Assembly (NCBI RefSeq): GCF_901933205.1
Contig: NC_044573.1
Coordinates: 57,047,993-57,111,992, forward strand
Direction of reading: 5' to 3'
DNA: 64,000 bases
From: Camarhynchus parvulus
Lineage: Eukaryota > Chordata > Aves > Passeriformes > Thraupidae
Each line of letters opens with the position of its first letter. The first letter of the stretch is position 1. A program made the translations under genes and the position numbers. Of this stretch, positions 25,587 to 39,238 are shown in pieces. The notes under the pieces are model-generated. The model saw only the letters and a program-made list of their open reading frames with translations. It searched no databases and was not told the DNA's origin.

Positions 25587-25655
25587 ATGGTCAACAAAGA
25601 CATGAATGGATTTCCAGTCAAGAAGTGCTCAGCCTTTCAGTTTTTTAAAAAGAGG
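25587..25655 (+). CDS. SGK1: SGK1 long neuronal isoform (SGK1.1), coding exon 1
   Basis: First coding exon, 23 codons, of the long isoform of serum/glucocorticoid-regulated kinase 1, an AGC-family Ser/Thr kinase. The peptide starts MVNKDMNGFPVKKCSAF and ends in FFKKR. It matches the human SGK1 isoform 2 N-terminus as I remember it at all 23 positions. The start is the ATG at 25587: it has a strong context (A at -3, G at +4), and the frame is closed upstream by TGA at 25500-25502 with no in-frame ATG between. The exon ends at 25655 with AGG followed by the donor GTAAG, in phase 0, matching the phase-0 start of exon 2. Family knowledge: this N-terminus replaces the hydrophobic, degradation-promoting one of canonical SGK1. 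Its K21-K22-R23 cluster helps bind PIP2, giving a stable plasma-membrane kinase that acts on neuronal channels such as Kv7 and ASIC1. The catalytic exons are outside the window. Confidence 0.96.
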
Positions 25656-26631
25656 GTAAGATTTTCCTTTAATCCTTTCTTTTTTCTTTTTTTTTTGCTT
25701 TTTCTTTTATTATTGGTGCATTTCTTACTTAGCCAGAGCAGAGAGAAAGTCATTGAAGAAGGAAAGTGCTTTACATTGGTCTCCTACTTTACAGAGCCCA
25801 TGGCATGGGCAGTTCTACTGAAGAGCAAGGGCAAGAGCAGTGTAGGTGAAGAGGAGCAGGGCAGGAGAACGAGGCTGGGGGCTCCAAAGGCATTACATCA
25901 GCACTCTTTGCTGTGGAATGTGTGTCTCTGTCACAGCTGACCCCAGGGCTTGACGCAATACAGGCAGCTATTCAGGCTGGGATAATGCACTCCAAAGCAG
26001 AGTGCAGGGATGTTGCAGCTTGTCTCTGACTTGCTCCTCTACATCCACCTAGGGTTATGACTCCCTCCACACCTTCCATTTACTTTCCTAAGTGTAGCAT
26101 TACCCTCATCCATTCATCATCTCACAAAGTAGGGAAAAAAAGAGAACAAAGAAGCATTTGTGAGCTCAGGAAAACACTTCACAGCTTGTAATTTGCCTGT
26201 AATCATAATTCATGCAGGAGAAAAGAGTTAGACTGAGCTACACCTGAATTTGATTTTATTTTATATTCTTTAATTTAGATATATCAGTATTTAGAAAATA
26301 TTTGCTATGCCTTTTATTTGATGATTTCCTCAAAGAAATGCAGGTGTAACTCTATCTCATCACTTTAGCTAAGTCCTTTCTGTTTCTTTGACTCTTTTCT
26401 AGTGACAACACTGCACAGTCTTTATTTAACTTGAGAAACAAAGTCATTTCCATGTGGCAGCAGGACAGGTATTCTGGATAAGTCTGGGTAGACCCAGACA
26501 GCAGAAGCAAAGCATCAGAAAGAGATTGTTAGCAGGGACTACACTGTGGAACGGATTTCCTGAGTGATTAAAAGGACAACCCTCTCTTTAAACAGACTGG
26601 AGTAGGAGCAGATAAGCTGCTCCATTCACTC

Positions 26632-26676
26632 ATTAGTTCATTCATTCATTCATCCCCATTCATTCTCTCTCTCTCC
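26632..26676. repeat. ATTC-type tetranucleotide and CT microsatellite
   Basis: Imperfect CATT/ATTC repeats followed by a short CT run, in SGK1.1 intron 1. Confidence 0.85.
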
Positions 26677-29600
26677 ATTATGCCAAGGATATGGTCAGTC
26701 CTTTTAACCCTTCAGGCAAAACAAAATGAAGCCTACACCAGTAACTAATTTGTAAACTGGGGTCAAACCCTTTCAGGCACCAAGATGCCACATTTAAGGG
26801 CAGATGTAGAAAATACTGGGTCACTCAGGGGAAAAAAGGTGCAGTATTAGCCAACAATTGTTGTTTCCAAGGTGGTTTGTAGAAGCCTCAGACTGATAAC
26901 TCAAACAGCACATAAATTCAGCCCATAAAAATGGTTCTTATCCCAACATACTTCTTATTTAAGTCCATTGGCACATGTATGTCTGATACTCAGCTTACCA
27001 GCAAGGTTATCTGTTTTGGGTGTTTTTTTATAAGTGCTTGAAGATTTTACTATAATTGTATTATTAAAGAGGAAAGTAACTGGCTTGCAATTCCTGTATA
27101 AGGTTCCTGTATTGGCAACTGTCTTCTATCTGTTTAGAGCCACTGAGAAGTTATCACTGGAAACCTCTACCTAATTTTGTTCTAGAAGAAGGGAAAATTG
27201 TGATTTGTGGGTTTTTTTCCAGACCTACACTGATAATCAGTGAATTTTCTGTTGAAAGAGATTGTTAATTGTAGTCATCATTGAAGAAACTGGCATACAG
27301 ATACAGTCCTGGACAGTGGAACAGGACAAACAGCTGCCTTTGGTTTGTGGTTTTCACTTTAACAGATGTTGCCTTTTTGCTGCTGTGATGAAGATAGACA
27401 AAATCAGTAAAACCAATTTAGAGACACAAAGAAGGGAGTTCTCTCCCTATACTTTTCTGTTAAGAGATAAATGTGTTCAATGATGTTTCTCTTACCCCTC
27501 TTGCCTTCCTTGCAGAAAATCCCCATTGTTCAATGCCAGTGTTTGAAATATACGCAAACAAGAAAAGCTGCATGCTCATAACGTGTTGCTGGCTCCCAGA
27601 AATATATCTTGCATTTGCTGGACTGGTGACATGTCACATATTAACTATTGGGAAAACAGGGAGAGATGATTCAAGAGTTGATTTGGTCCCCTGCCAGTGA
27701 TCTGGAGACTCTGGCTGAACAACCACCAGAATCCTGCATGTACAGAAGCACACATGCAAGGTTTCTTGGTCTGAGTGTGGTGTGTGGTGGAGCTTTTTGA
27801 TGGTTTGCATCCCCACAGCACCAGTGCTCCATAACCAGCACCCCAGTGGATGCATCCTCCATCCATCCGGAGCGGGAGGCAGCTCTTGCACGGCAGAGAC
27901 CAGCAGTCCTGGCTGCTGGGTGAGGTGCTGCTATCCCTCCTTACTGACAGATGCCTGAAGTCCAGAGAAGGAGATTTGTTATCTGGGTACTGCACAGGCT
28001 TCTCCAGACCCCCAGATCACAGGGTCTGTGATGAAACAAGGGGTGGGGCTCTGATCTCTCCAGTTTGAAATCCCTGTGTCTGTCTCCTCAAAAGCACACA
28101 TTCCTAGTACAGGTGATTTCCAAGTCTAATTCTAAAAAATCCAAATCAATGTAGAGTAAAATACACTAAATTTTGGGAAATGCTGCTACTATTTTTTTTT
28201 TTTTGGAAGAAAGTGCCAGATGTATCTTGATTGTTGTCATTTCCCATTGAGCCTTATGCTCTCATCAAATTGCAATCCTGTTTGTTGCTGTGTCCAAGAG
28301 TGCAGAAAGGACTGGCAGAGCTGTGTGGATTTAGACTAGGCTAAAAGTGCATTCAAACATTGACTTGAATTTGGGGAACAGATTTTTTTTTTTTAAGCCT
28401 GGTTTATTCTCTGATGACAAAGTACTGGCCCTCTGGGATGCTGCCTGCTGTGTCAGATGATTCAGGGTATGGACTAATCATGTCCAGAGGTCAGAGAACA
28501 GGAAGGAAAGGCTGAAATTAAAGGGCAGCACACTTAATTAAAATAAAAAGGGAAATAGAAACTATTTGTTTTGCTGAATAGCCTGTAGCACTCACTTCTG
28601 GTGGGGTTGGAACAACAAAATAGGGACTTCATCCACTTAAAATGGGTGCAGCTTGGAGAAAACTAATGGATTTACAATGCCTGTCTTTTTTTTCATTGTG
28701 AGAGATGTAACCAGTACTTGTGCCTAGAATCAGAAGTTTTAATGGTTAAATATTGGGTTTTAATTAAAGATGGCACAAATCTAAAAAGAGAAGGGGAGAG
28801 AAGAAGATGGGCCATATATAAGTACAAGGAGGAAATCTGAAGTTATTCCAATGAAGATAAATTATAAACATCATTGTTCAAATAATATTGGGCCATGGCA
28901 TAAAAGGATTACCTCCTGACAAGGTTGGGAGGTTAAAAGACATTGTTATCTGATGGCACACAATTACCTTCATTTTTACTACCTTCCTTTTCCTTGTCCA
29001 CTGACATTGCATACTGGGTACTGGTATAAATAACCCTTAAAAAGCTCTGGCTATACATGGCTGGGAAATCTTTTTTTCATATACTAGCAGCAGTCTGACT
29101 TTCCCAAAGTTAAATAAAAATGGTTTGTTAATTGGCAGAAGTCACATCCTTCTGTTGTGAGGGGCTTGCAGGTCTCATCCTTCAGAGCTGTGCAGGATGC
29201 CCACACAGCAGGATGCTCGCAATGCAAAAGAGCATTGAATGTGGTAAACCTACAAATATGCTATTCCTCTTCAGCCAATGAGATATCCCAGGGCAGAGGG
29301 GCCTTTCGTTTTCACCTACTGCCATCCCTGCCAGATTTTTTTTTGGCAAGTGAGTGTGTGTGGTATTTGCACTGCCTCTTCTGTTGCACTGGCCTACCTT
29401 ATGAAGATTTTGGATAGTATTTTACCGTATACTACCTCCTTCATATTAAAATAACATGCCATGTCATATATCACAACACAAACCAACACGGTTAAACCAG
29501 GCTGAGTGATGAGGAACCATCCCTGCCACTTAAATACTGTGCTCATGATATGGTAACCTCAGTGAATATGGAAATTTGTTATCCTCTTAGGTCTGGTCCA

Positions 29601-31259
29601 AGACCAAACACAAATTTATTCAGAATGTGAAGAAGATAAATTACTCAGAAATGGGAAAAGAAATAGTTGTCTTCCATAAAAGAAAAAAAAAAAAAGAAAC
29701 AGGGCATGTCTTAGAGAAGAAGTTTATTGCAGGGATTAAGGATTTGCTAGTCTGAAACCTGATAAGGGAAAGAATATCCATAATCCTTTTTCACTGAGAA
29801 AATTTACATTAATTAGCAATTTAGGTCAAGCCAAAGTGAACGCGCAAGAATGAAGAGAAAATAGCAACCTTTGTTTCCATGCAGTTTTTCCAAACAAGCA
29901 GTTTGTGGAAGCCATGTCCTGCTCCTCTCTTTGTTGATATTTTATGGCACTACATACCAACATACATTCCCCATACATGAGCTGAAAAGACCAACCCGTA
30001 AACATCATTGTGCATGCAGATGACAGCCCAGGCTGCACTAGAGCTCAAGGCAATACATGGGTGAGGGGACTGCAGAATTACCTGAGTGCCATTTTTAGGG
30101 CTACAGTAATTGAGTGATACAGAAAGCCCTTGAATGCAGTACTTCCAGCTGAGTTCCTACAGATTATGGTCCCTCTGGTAGATTGTGCTGTGGGGGAATT
30201 GCTCTCTGCTCTGCCACTCTTACAAATCTAGAAATTAATTTAAGGGCTGGAGATACATTTTATTTAGGGTAATTGGGAGCTTACCTAGAAGAAAATGAGA
30301 GACAAAATGTCTATACCATGGGAAAATCTCAGGAAAATCTCAGCTCTGTATGGGATGACTGATTATACTGCTGCTTTTCTTAGCTGCTTGGGCCAATGTC
30401 ACAAAAGTACATATATTTTAAAGCTGATTTCCAGAGACAAGGATCCTGGGTGACTACAAGTAAGGCAAAGACTGGCAGCAGAGAATTTTTTTCCCATCTT
30501 GCTTGTTCTGTGTGAAGAGTTGCTGAGCATCTATGGCTTTTCTCAGCATCAGCCAAAGCTGTAAGCTCCTTGCCCACCACAGCCCCAAATGCCTTCATCA
30601 GTCTATAACCTGAGCATTGCAGACCACAACTACCATGGGGCTGTAAGGTAACTGAGATGAAGGTGGCCTTATATCTCTGTCAGGCTTCAAGCCTGCTGCA
30701 AATGGTCATTGAGCTGACCAATAGTTTTCTCATCTTCTGCCTATCGACTGTTTCCTGATAAAGCCTATTAAGTAAACACATGGGATGAAACATGAGAATG
30801 GGTGAGAAACATCGTAAGGCCCCAGTACTGGTTTTCCATTAAAAAAATTGTTTTGTTCTGTCTTCCCATTAAACCAAGATGAGCTTTGGGTTGGGATCAC
30901 TGCTAATATTTTGTTTTTCAGCTAGCATACAGGAAAAGATTTATGACACAAAACTGGCAACGTTTAGACAAGAAAGTATCTGTGAGTCCCTTGTTCAAAA
31001 TTAAAATATGAAAGTGCTGTTAAAACTAAAGTGTAATAGCTTGGAATAAAATGAATAAAAGGAAAAAGAAATAGGGAAGAATAGTAGAATGAGAGAAAAG
31101 GAGAGAAAGAAAAAAGATCAAGAGAGAGGAAAATGTTATTTCTTATTAATTTCTCCTTCCTCTAACCTCTTCCATTCTCCTTCATAAAAAATGTAATACT
31201 AGAAAGTACATCCATACTCCTTAAACTTAATCTTGATCTTCTTTCCTAAACACGTCTCA

Positions 31260-32010
31260 TATTCCTCTCACAAATTTGTCAAGCTAATGCTTGAAGCTGC
31301 CCAGTCCTCTTCCAGTTTTGGAAAAATCCCTCTGCTTGAAAATTTAGAAATCCTCCTTTCCTTTTCAGCCTAGTTTTACACATGACCAATTTATTCCCAT
31401 TTGCTCTTTTACTGACACATAACAATAACTTATATAGATCGTGCCCTTCCCTCATCTATACAACCACTGGTGTATTTATAGAGAGCAGTCATTTCTTCTT
31501 TCAGCTGTCCTTGTCTAGGCTAAAGAAGACAACTTCCTTCAGACACTTCCTTTAGGGTAGACTTTCCCTTGCCCAGTAACTCTAGCAGACAGAGGCAGCT
31601 GTCATATTTGCTGGCCAAGAGATCTTTTTGAGGTTACCAAAGCATCCATACGGTCCTCTTTCAAAGTTCTTTCTCGTGGAGTCTGCTACACACTTCCAAC
31701 CTCCCTCCCGCTCTTTTCCCCCACTCTAGTCCTCTTTTGCTATGCAGATCTATGTGTCACTGGCAAATTTTCTGAGCATTTTCTGTATCAAACCCATCTC
31801 CAGTAGTAATATTCTTTTTGACAATACACTTTTTGCTTGGTCCTTTATCCCATGATTATGTTTGTAAGACTATTCTTATTCTCCATTTTAACTTATTTCC
31901 CCTGAGTTATCCCTGTGTTACTGAGTTACCAAAGACCATATGGATTAGATTATCCACATTTGCCTCATCAAAGGAAGACATCAGGCAAGTTTGGCATACT
32001 GCTAAATGCA
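31260..32010 (-). mobile_element. Ancient CR1/L3-like LINE relic, antisense
   Basis: A diverged block that I read as an old amniote-age CR1-like element in minus orientation. Landmarks in order: a TTTATAGAGAGCAGTC block (31477-31492); TTGTCTAGGCTAAAGAAGAC, equivalent to the CR1 antisense 'CAGGCTGAACA' block; a TGTGTCACTGGCAAATTTTC block near 31755, where CR1 has its 'cell-fate' TGTGTCATCTGCAAACTT motif; then GATTAGATTATCCACATTTG and CTCATCAAAGGAAGACATCA near 31945-31983. It has far more mismatches than the CR1 copies above. The right end may run to about 32300. Confidence 0.55.
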
Positions 32011-35000
32011 TGTTGCATATTATCTCATTTTCTACTGAACTCTTTAAAATTTGCTCTCCCTTCAGATGTGATAGTTTTGTTTCTGTTCACATAGTCCCAT
32101 AAGTTTTTTTCTTCTATGCTGTACATCATTGTCCTCCTGGAAAACTCAGAGCACAGAATTCATTTAAAGATTTACTCTTTATCTTACCTCACTCTTTCTG
32201 AGAAATTGACTTCTTTATTTTTTTTATTTCAGATTCTGACTGGGTTTTTCCAAACATGCTCTCAGCTCTTTTGCCACTTTCAGGTCCTCATTATCCACCA
32301 TCACTAAATACAAATAGCGATTCGGGGAGGTTCCTTTGAGAGCCTGCTCTGGCTCATTCCTTTCAAGATCAGATTAGATATTGCTTAAGCCGCAAGAGTG
32401 CTTTGGTCTGCCTTCATTACATGCCTTCAGAGCTGAGCATGGCTTCTTTTTGGGGAAGGGCCAGCTGTGAGATCTCCCAGTCTTCTGCCAAGCGCATATT
32501 GACAGTGTTTTAAATGCCACAGAGTGTGGAGTCAAATTCTTAGAGCTATTCTGCCCCAGACACAATGTTGTCACTGCTCCCATAACTCAGCTCAGCAGCC
32601 TCAGTATCATTTACCCTTAGTCTAAACATCCAAATTGTCTGAAAAACATTGTGATGCAAGAAAACATCAGCAAGAAGAACAGCACAGAGGGCTTTGGACA
32701 CTCTTAGCTGTGTGGTAACTGGTGATGCAAACTGAGATACTAAGAAAGGAGACAGCTGTGTCTGCTGAAAAATCAATGTGATTCCTCTGCCAAATGAGGA
32801 GATTGATAAATATGAGCTGCAGGGACTGGGAAGGACTATGGGTTTGCAGCAACTCTGTGTATATGTTACCCTATCTGCTAATTAAAGACATGGCTTTGAT
32901 GAGGGTTACAAGCTCAGGGGAGGTCAAGGGTTGTGTCCATAGAGAATGTAATCAGAGAATTGAAAGCAAGGGGAAAGCTTATATCTTTCTAACAAATTGG
33001 CTGATGTAAAAAAGAAGAAAACAGGAGGACAGGAACCATCTCTGCAGAAAAACATGTAAATGGAGATGCTAAGGCAGTGGAAAGCCAAGCAAAACCTAAA
33101 ACAACAAAACTGTGTTGCAAAATCAAATCAATAACACAGAACATTTTTTTTCTAAATGGCACGTTATCACAAAATAATTGCTAGTGGTTGTTATTTACAA
33201 CAGTTGCTTTTATTGCAAGACTATTAAATATAGGGAGTAAGAAAAAAATAGCTCCAAAAGCAATAAATCTTAATGTTTATTGAAGACTGTACTGAGAGAT
33301 TTCCAGATCAGCTCACATGCAATTAACCAAGACTCAAAATATCCTTACAAGGTAGAATAATCATACCCATTTCACAGGTAAGTGCACAAAGAGAAAATAG
33401 GCAACTCAGTCAGTTAGACAAACTCATATCCAAAACAACAGTTTTTCTTTCTTTCCTGACCCTTACTCTAAGTTTTCACCACTAAAATAAAAATTTCCTT
33501 TCCTTGAAAGAGCAGTAGCAAACATCTGCTTGGGTTTGTGTGGCTGAAATTTATGCAAGCATTTTAAGCAGCTTAACAGCAGCAGCACCAAAATAATTTT
33601 TTTCAAGTGGTCAGAAGTCTTGCTGACATGGCAGTGGCATCAGAAGATGCTAGATACTGTGTTAAGTTGACAAGTTATTATTTCCAGTCTACTCAGCTCA
33701 TTAAAAGATTGCAAAAGGAAAAAGCATCATAAATTGAGATTCTGCCTGCCCTGCAAAGTCAAGAGTGCCAAGGGGCATGTTTGTCTTATAAGTGTCTTCC
33801 AGCATGACCAAGCCTGCTCTCGTACCGTGGCCCATCAGGAAATGGCTATAGAGGGGACAGCCTGAGACTGGAGCCCATAATCCAGCAGTTATTTCACTGC
33901 TTTTGTGTCTCCCACAAGTAAACCCTAATAATCAAATTTCTGCATAACATCAGTAGCACGGATGGTGAGCTGTGCAAGGCATGGGGACAGCCTCTTTTTG
34001 CTGTAGGTGTGCACTGATGTTGGTTTGGTGTCCGCCACCAGCAGCAGCAAACTGTTTAATGTCCCAGCTCCAGTGAAGGAGGAGGTATGTGTGCAGTCAG
34101 ATGCTGCAGCTCAGTAGTCAAGGGGCTGCTTTTCCAGATGCCAACAACCTGTCTGCTTGTGCTCTTCAGGGCCACACACATATTTGTACACTGGGCAAAC
34201 CATGCCGTGGGCATTCAGTTGTCCTCTGAAAGGATCCAGAGGACTACACATGGTAAAAATCCCTGTCAGGCAGGCAGTGCACATTCGGACTTTTCTGAAA
34301 ACATTCAATATTCAAGAGGAGGAATGGGAACCCTGCCTCCACTGCCCCACTGCCAGCTGACTATTGGTGTGATACAGAGACGGGACATGACCCTGGGGGT
34401 CCTATTCTGGAAAGGCTCAATTTGCACCTACCCAGATCAGCACTCTTTCAGCATCCCTGTGGGCTGGGACCTTTTCAGGAGGTATTTTAAGGAGCTACCT
34501 CACACCAGTACTGGGTGCAAAAAGAGTATGCAGGAAGACAAACTCATTGCAACTCAGGCTCCTGTGTAACATTTGACCCTCGGAATCTACCTCAACTAGA
34601 TCAAGAAGCATCATTTGGCCAGCTGTCTAGATTGCAAGCTCCTCAGGGTAGAGAAAAAGGGACTGAGAGCGCCTAAATAGTTTGGATTCAATTCTCAATT
34701 GAGACTTCATGGACAAAAACAAGATAGTCAAAATCACTGACTACTGTTGCCATCAAAATTATTTTTATATGACTGATTTGGGAAGAGCTGGCGGCTTTTG
34801 TACTTATAGATGGGAAAGATATCTTTTATTTTGTGCTCTGTTTTTATATTTGTCTTCCTTCAGTCAGTTCGCATGTATACTTTTTACTGGGGATGTTAAA
34901 AGTTTTCAAGTGGTAGCCAAAATAAGTAAAAAAAGTTATTAAGAAAAATGCTTGAACTGCAGGTCAACAATGCAAATTTACATGTATTGCAAAAATTTAC

Positions 35001-35869
35001 CAAAGAACTGGTCCATAAAATGGCTTGAAATTCTTTCCAAGCTAATTAATTAAGATTAGTGAAAAAAAATATACAGTTCTTTCAGTATCTTTTGTTTTCT
35101 GAAAAGATCCCTGCAGTATTCTAATGAAAGACTGTTAAGCTTTAATGGCCTAAACTGTAGGTTGGTTGGAATTTGAATAATTTATTGCTAGCTTCAAAAT
35201 TAAAATTTTGAGGCACACTGACATGGTTTGACACACTCTGATTCATCCAAAACTTTGGATCCCACATTCCTTAAGGGTCAATTCAAAGGAGGGCTTCTTG
35301 TAAGGACAGCAGCTGTAACATCAACTTTTCTGGTTGGAGTGTTGGACTAAACCTCTATGCTGTGGGAACAAAGTGACTGTGGGAATCCTCTGTGTAAAAC
35401 CTTTCTGACTTAGGCTGTGATATAAAGAAAACTCATGTGAAGAGAAGATAATGGAAGGTAATGCTGGAGGAGGACAGCCCATGAAATACAAACCAAAGCA
35501 ACCTTTAGCTCTGTAGTGTGACCTTTTCTTCTCACCCCAACAGACTAGAGGTGTGATTAAAACCACAGTTGCTGTGCCTCAAGGTTTGGTGTTCAGTTTG
35601 CATCCTGGCTCCATGTCATCTTCTCTCCTGCTCCACAGATATCCTAACCCTTTATACAGTGATATCACTGACTTCAGACTGATTTCTTTTTCATCTCAGA
35701 CACTGGTATAAAAGTTGATTAATAACCAAGCCTTTTTATTTAGCACTACTAATCAGGGATGGTCTTGAACTCCCAAAAAACAGATGAACATGAATGTTGC
35801 TCAATGCTTTGCAGCTCTGTGTTATCATTATATTGCAAGGGTTCCATGTTGCTAGAGTTTCATACCTCC
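32011..35869. other. Intronic sequence without recognised elements
   Basis: Part of SGK1.1 intron 1. A 160-codon frame at 34087-34569 on the + strand is long by local standards but resembles no family I know and lacks a convincing acceptor; listed under rejections. Confidence 0.5.
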
Positions 35870-36080
35870 TTGACGTCTCTTATAAGCAGCTCCTCTAAGC
35901 ACTGACTCTTCCTTGTCCTCACAGTAGCCAACTGTCTCCTACCAATCCACTCTTTTATAACACTCTTCTTATTGGCTACAGCTGTGGCCTGTTAACCACA
36001 GGCCTGCTGCTCGTCTTTAGTAATTGGTTCAGCTGCAACTCTTTAGGGGATAAGATTACATTCTATACCACCTTCATTTA
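35870..36080. mobile_element. LTR-like patch, CCAAT-rich (hypothetical)
   Basis: A distinct stretch with two TATAA-like motifs (CTTATAAGC at 35879; TTTATAACAC at 35954) and three CCAAT boxes in alternating orientation (CCAATCC near 35943, ATTGGCT near 35971, ATTGGTTC near 36023). It also has a symmetric TGTGGCCTGTTAACCACAGG segment near 35984. Such spacing of promoter motifs is typical of solo endogenous-retrovirus LTRs in birds, but I cannot name a family or see target-site duplications. Confidence 0.3.
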
Positions 36081-39000
36081 CCCATCATAGTGTATCCCCC
36101 GACAGCTCTGTAGATGGGCATCCTAAAGATGCAGCCATCATCCAAAGATGTCTTTAGCGCTACCAAGACCTTTAGAGAGGTGGAGAGACAAGAAGAAACA
36201 CAGTCACCAGGATGGAATCTAGAGTGTCTCTTCATTATCTTGGCCCTGACACTTCTCTTTTAGCTCCTGCATTTCAATTTGACAGTGTCTCCCCAGTGTG
36301 TAACATCAGGAGTTACAATGTGGTGGAGATGGGGGATGTATGTTTTTGATAAGGAGATTGTGAGATTTGATTCACCCTGTCAGAAAGAAGCATTCATTAG
36401 TGTCCATTCTTTCCTAAGCCTATGGTGTCCATGCGTGCACCTTCCATCAGCTCCCTGTGAGAGGACGAGGTCTCATTTCAGATTCAAAAGTTCCTTTATT
36501 TTTTATGTCTCTTCTTCTGTACTGTATTTTTTTTTCTTTTTGTACAGTGGTAAGAGAGCAAAGGTCTGGGATATCTTGCTTGGACTAAATAAATTATTTC
36601 CTTCTCTATTTAAGATTAATTAAGAAATGTTGAAGGGATAAAGGTCAGAGCTACTCTGAGATTGTTCATTCCTTTCCCCAATTATTCCATATATACTAAG
36701 CCTGAAAGAGCTGTAATTAGATATGAGACAAGCCTCATGAGGTTCTCTTTCTGTGCAGTTCCAAGCAAACTAGCAGTCATCCAGAAGTTAAATATGTAAA
36801 TAAATCATCTTCTTTTCAACAAATTTCTTCTGTTCATCATACTTCTCCCTTCTTTCTCTCCAAGGGCTAACCAACCTGGACCTTTCCCATATAGTAGCCG
36901 GTGTACTGAATAGGCCCATACAGAGCTGAAGGGAGAGATTGCTGCTTCTCCATTGCAAGCTGCTAGAGAGCCCAGCCTAGCAGCGTGCTTTGTGAAGCCC
37001 TTGGAGTAACTTGTGTGAGCCTTGGAAAACTCCAGCAGCTTCTGCACCAAAATATCTTGGCACATTTGTGTTTTTATATGGGATCCAGACAACCACACTG
37101 GGTTTCTCCACTGTAGGTATGCCACCTAAAAATTGATTCACCTGCCCTACCAGGTGAATCAAAAGCACGTGTGCCACATGCCCAGGTGCTCTGCAAATGA
37201 GAGAAATTATTTGCAAGGATGGAAAGGAGAGCTGAGATTGGTGATTTGCTGATTTTCCAAAAACTGTCTGTAGTGAAGAAGTTACTGGCCAAGTCCACAA
37301 TGCTAGGCTGTCATCTGATTTCCCTTATTTCATGGTCACAATACTAGGAAAACTATTCAATCCATTTAAAAACCTGTCTGTCTCAGGTATTATCTTCTTC
37401 TACTTGCCTTCTTTAATTTCAATTTACTTTCTCCATTTCACTTATTCTTTGACACAGTAATTTATATTGGTGACTAGCAGTCCTGTAAAAGTATTTGCAC
37501 ACCAAATTGAAACCATGTAAATTATCCTACCTGCAGGGTATTCTTAATATTTTCTCTGATGTCATAATTATTGTTTAACCTGCTTGGCATTGAACCCTCA
37601 AAAATGTTGGCATTCTCAGAGGAAAAATGTGCTAGCTTTCAGAAGCTTTTGCCCAAAATGACTTCAGAATATTTATTTTTTATTTGCAAGAGTTAAGCAA
37701 AAGAAAATCTACACATAACAAAGCATAAGGAATAAGAGATTCAAAACAATCTGCTTCAGTCACAGTCTTCCCAAAACCAACAACCTACACATGTGGGAGA
37801 CTCCAACCCACAAGCTGATAAGTCAGCATTGGTGACTTACACTTCAGCTCATGTTTCTAAAACAAAGCTCTTTATTGCCTTCATCTTGTAAATAAAATGA
37901 AGACCACAAGGAATAAATGCTGGATAATATGTTTCTTGCGTGTGTGAGTGCGCCCCTGGAAAAATGCTAAGCTAAGAAAGGAAATAATGTGAAGGGCAGA
38001 AAGAAAGCCTCCCTTGTTTCATACTTCTTGAGTGTGTCTGGTTTGCGTCTGTTACTATGTTTTTCACTTAAGAACACTTATTTCTTTAATACATATGAAT
38101 GACTGGTTTTGACTGGCAGTTTGAAAATGTGGTTTTACTCCAATTAACTGTACTTTTTGTCTGTACTTAGCCCTTCTTAAAACCATATTTCTCCAGCTAT
38201 TTTAAAGCAGGAGCAAAAACAACACATGGAACAATTTATTGAAATGCCAGGCAGGTTTGACAGGTGCAGGAGAAACTGCTTAGCTTCACAAATTGAAACA
38301 GCTGCAGTTTTATAGGTGATGAAATTGCATTGGGATGGGGTTTCAGATTTGTTAGTTCATCTTGTGTTTGCTGTTTTGTTTTTGAAGCATTGAGTCATTT
38401 CCCCCTCTTCAAGGAGGACTTGTAAGACCTATTTCTCAAATGGAGGAGGCATCTAGTCACCACAGAGTGATGGGAAACTTGGTGAAATTCAAGCAGATTT
38501 CAGAGTAGATTGAAATGTAACTAGAAAATAGTTTTCTCCTCATGGGATTATAAATAAATGTTGCTGGCAGCTTTTGGAGCAGGAAATGCTATAAACATTT
38601 GGTCCATTTTTCAGATAGCCTGAGCTAAGATTTTATTACATATATCTAAAGAATATCATGCGCAGAAAAATTTGAATCATTAACCAACAAATTTTAACCT
38701 CAAAAGAGTCTCTTATATCAAGGAGGTTTACTTTCAGTCTGTACAATTGCTAGACAATGATGTATGATTTAGTTTCAAATTATTCAGGACCATAAGTTCT
38801 CCTACAGTGTCAGAGTATGTATCAAGTGGTCTGCTTTCCATAACTTCATTTTATCATCCTAGTGGAGAAAAAATCAGTGATCAAAATCAGTGAGTGATCT
38901 TATAAGAATTGGTCACATTTGGCAATGAATTAATTTGTCAAAACACTTGAACTATAAATCCTCCTCCTAGCTTAAATCCCTGCTGATAATGGTTTTTTAA

Positions 39001-39114
39001 GTCATAACTTCTTGTACGGTTTGGAATAAAAAAAAATCTTTTAGATCCTGATGGAAATTGATTGGTGTTTTGCACACTGCATCTCAGCTGGGATGCCATT
39101 TAGAAATGGCTAAT

Positions 39115-39238
39115 TTGAGTGGCATGGGACTTTAAGCAACCTAGTCAAGTATAAGGTGTAGAAGCCCCATGGCAGAGGGCTGAGAACTAGAGGATCTTTA
39201 AGGTTTGTTCCAACCCAAACCTATTCTGTGATTCTATT
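39115..39238 (+). mobile_element. CR1 LINE tail, short sense fragment
   Basis: The last 120 bases or so of an avian CR1. GGGACTTTAAGCAACCTAG and CCCCATGGCAGAGGGCTGAG lead to AACTAGAGGATCTTTAAGG, TTCCAACCCAAACC and the tail ATTCTGTGATTCTATT. The left boundary is uncertain by about 20 bp. Located in SGK1.1 intron 1. Confidence 0.92.

Noticed and set aside
34087..34569. 160-codon + strand frame
   Set aside because: Long for the region, but no recognisable domain, no convincing acceptor and donor pair, and mixed codon use; chance open frame is the simpler reading.
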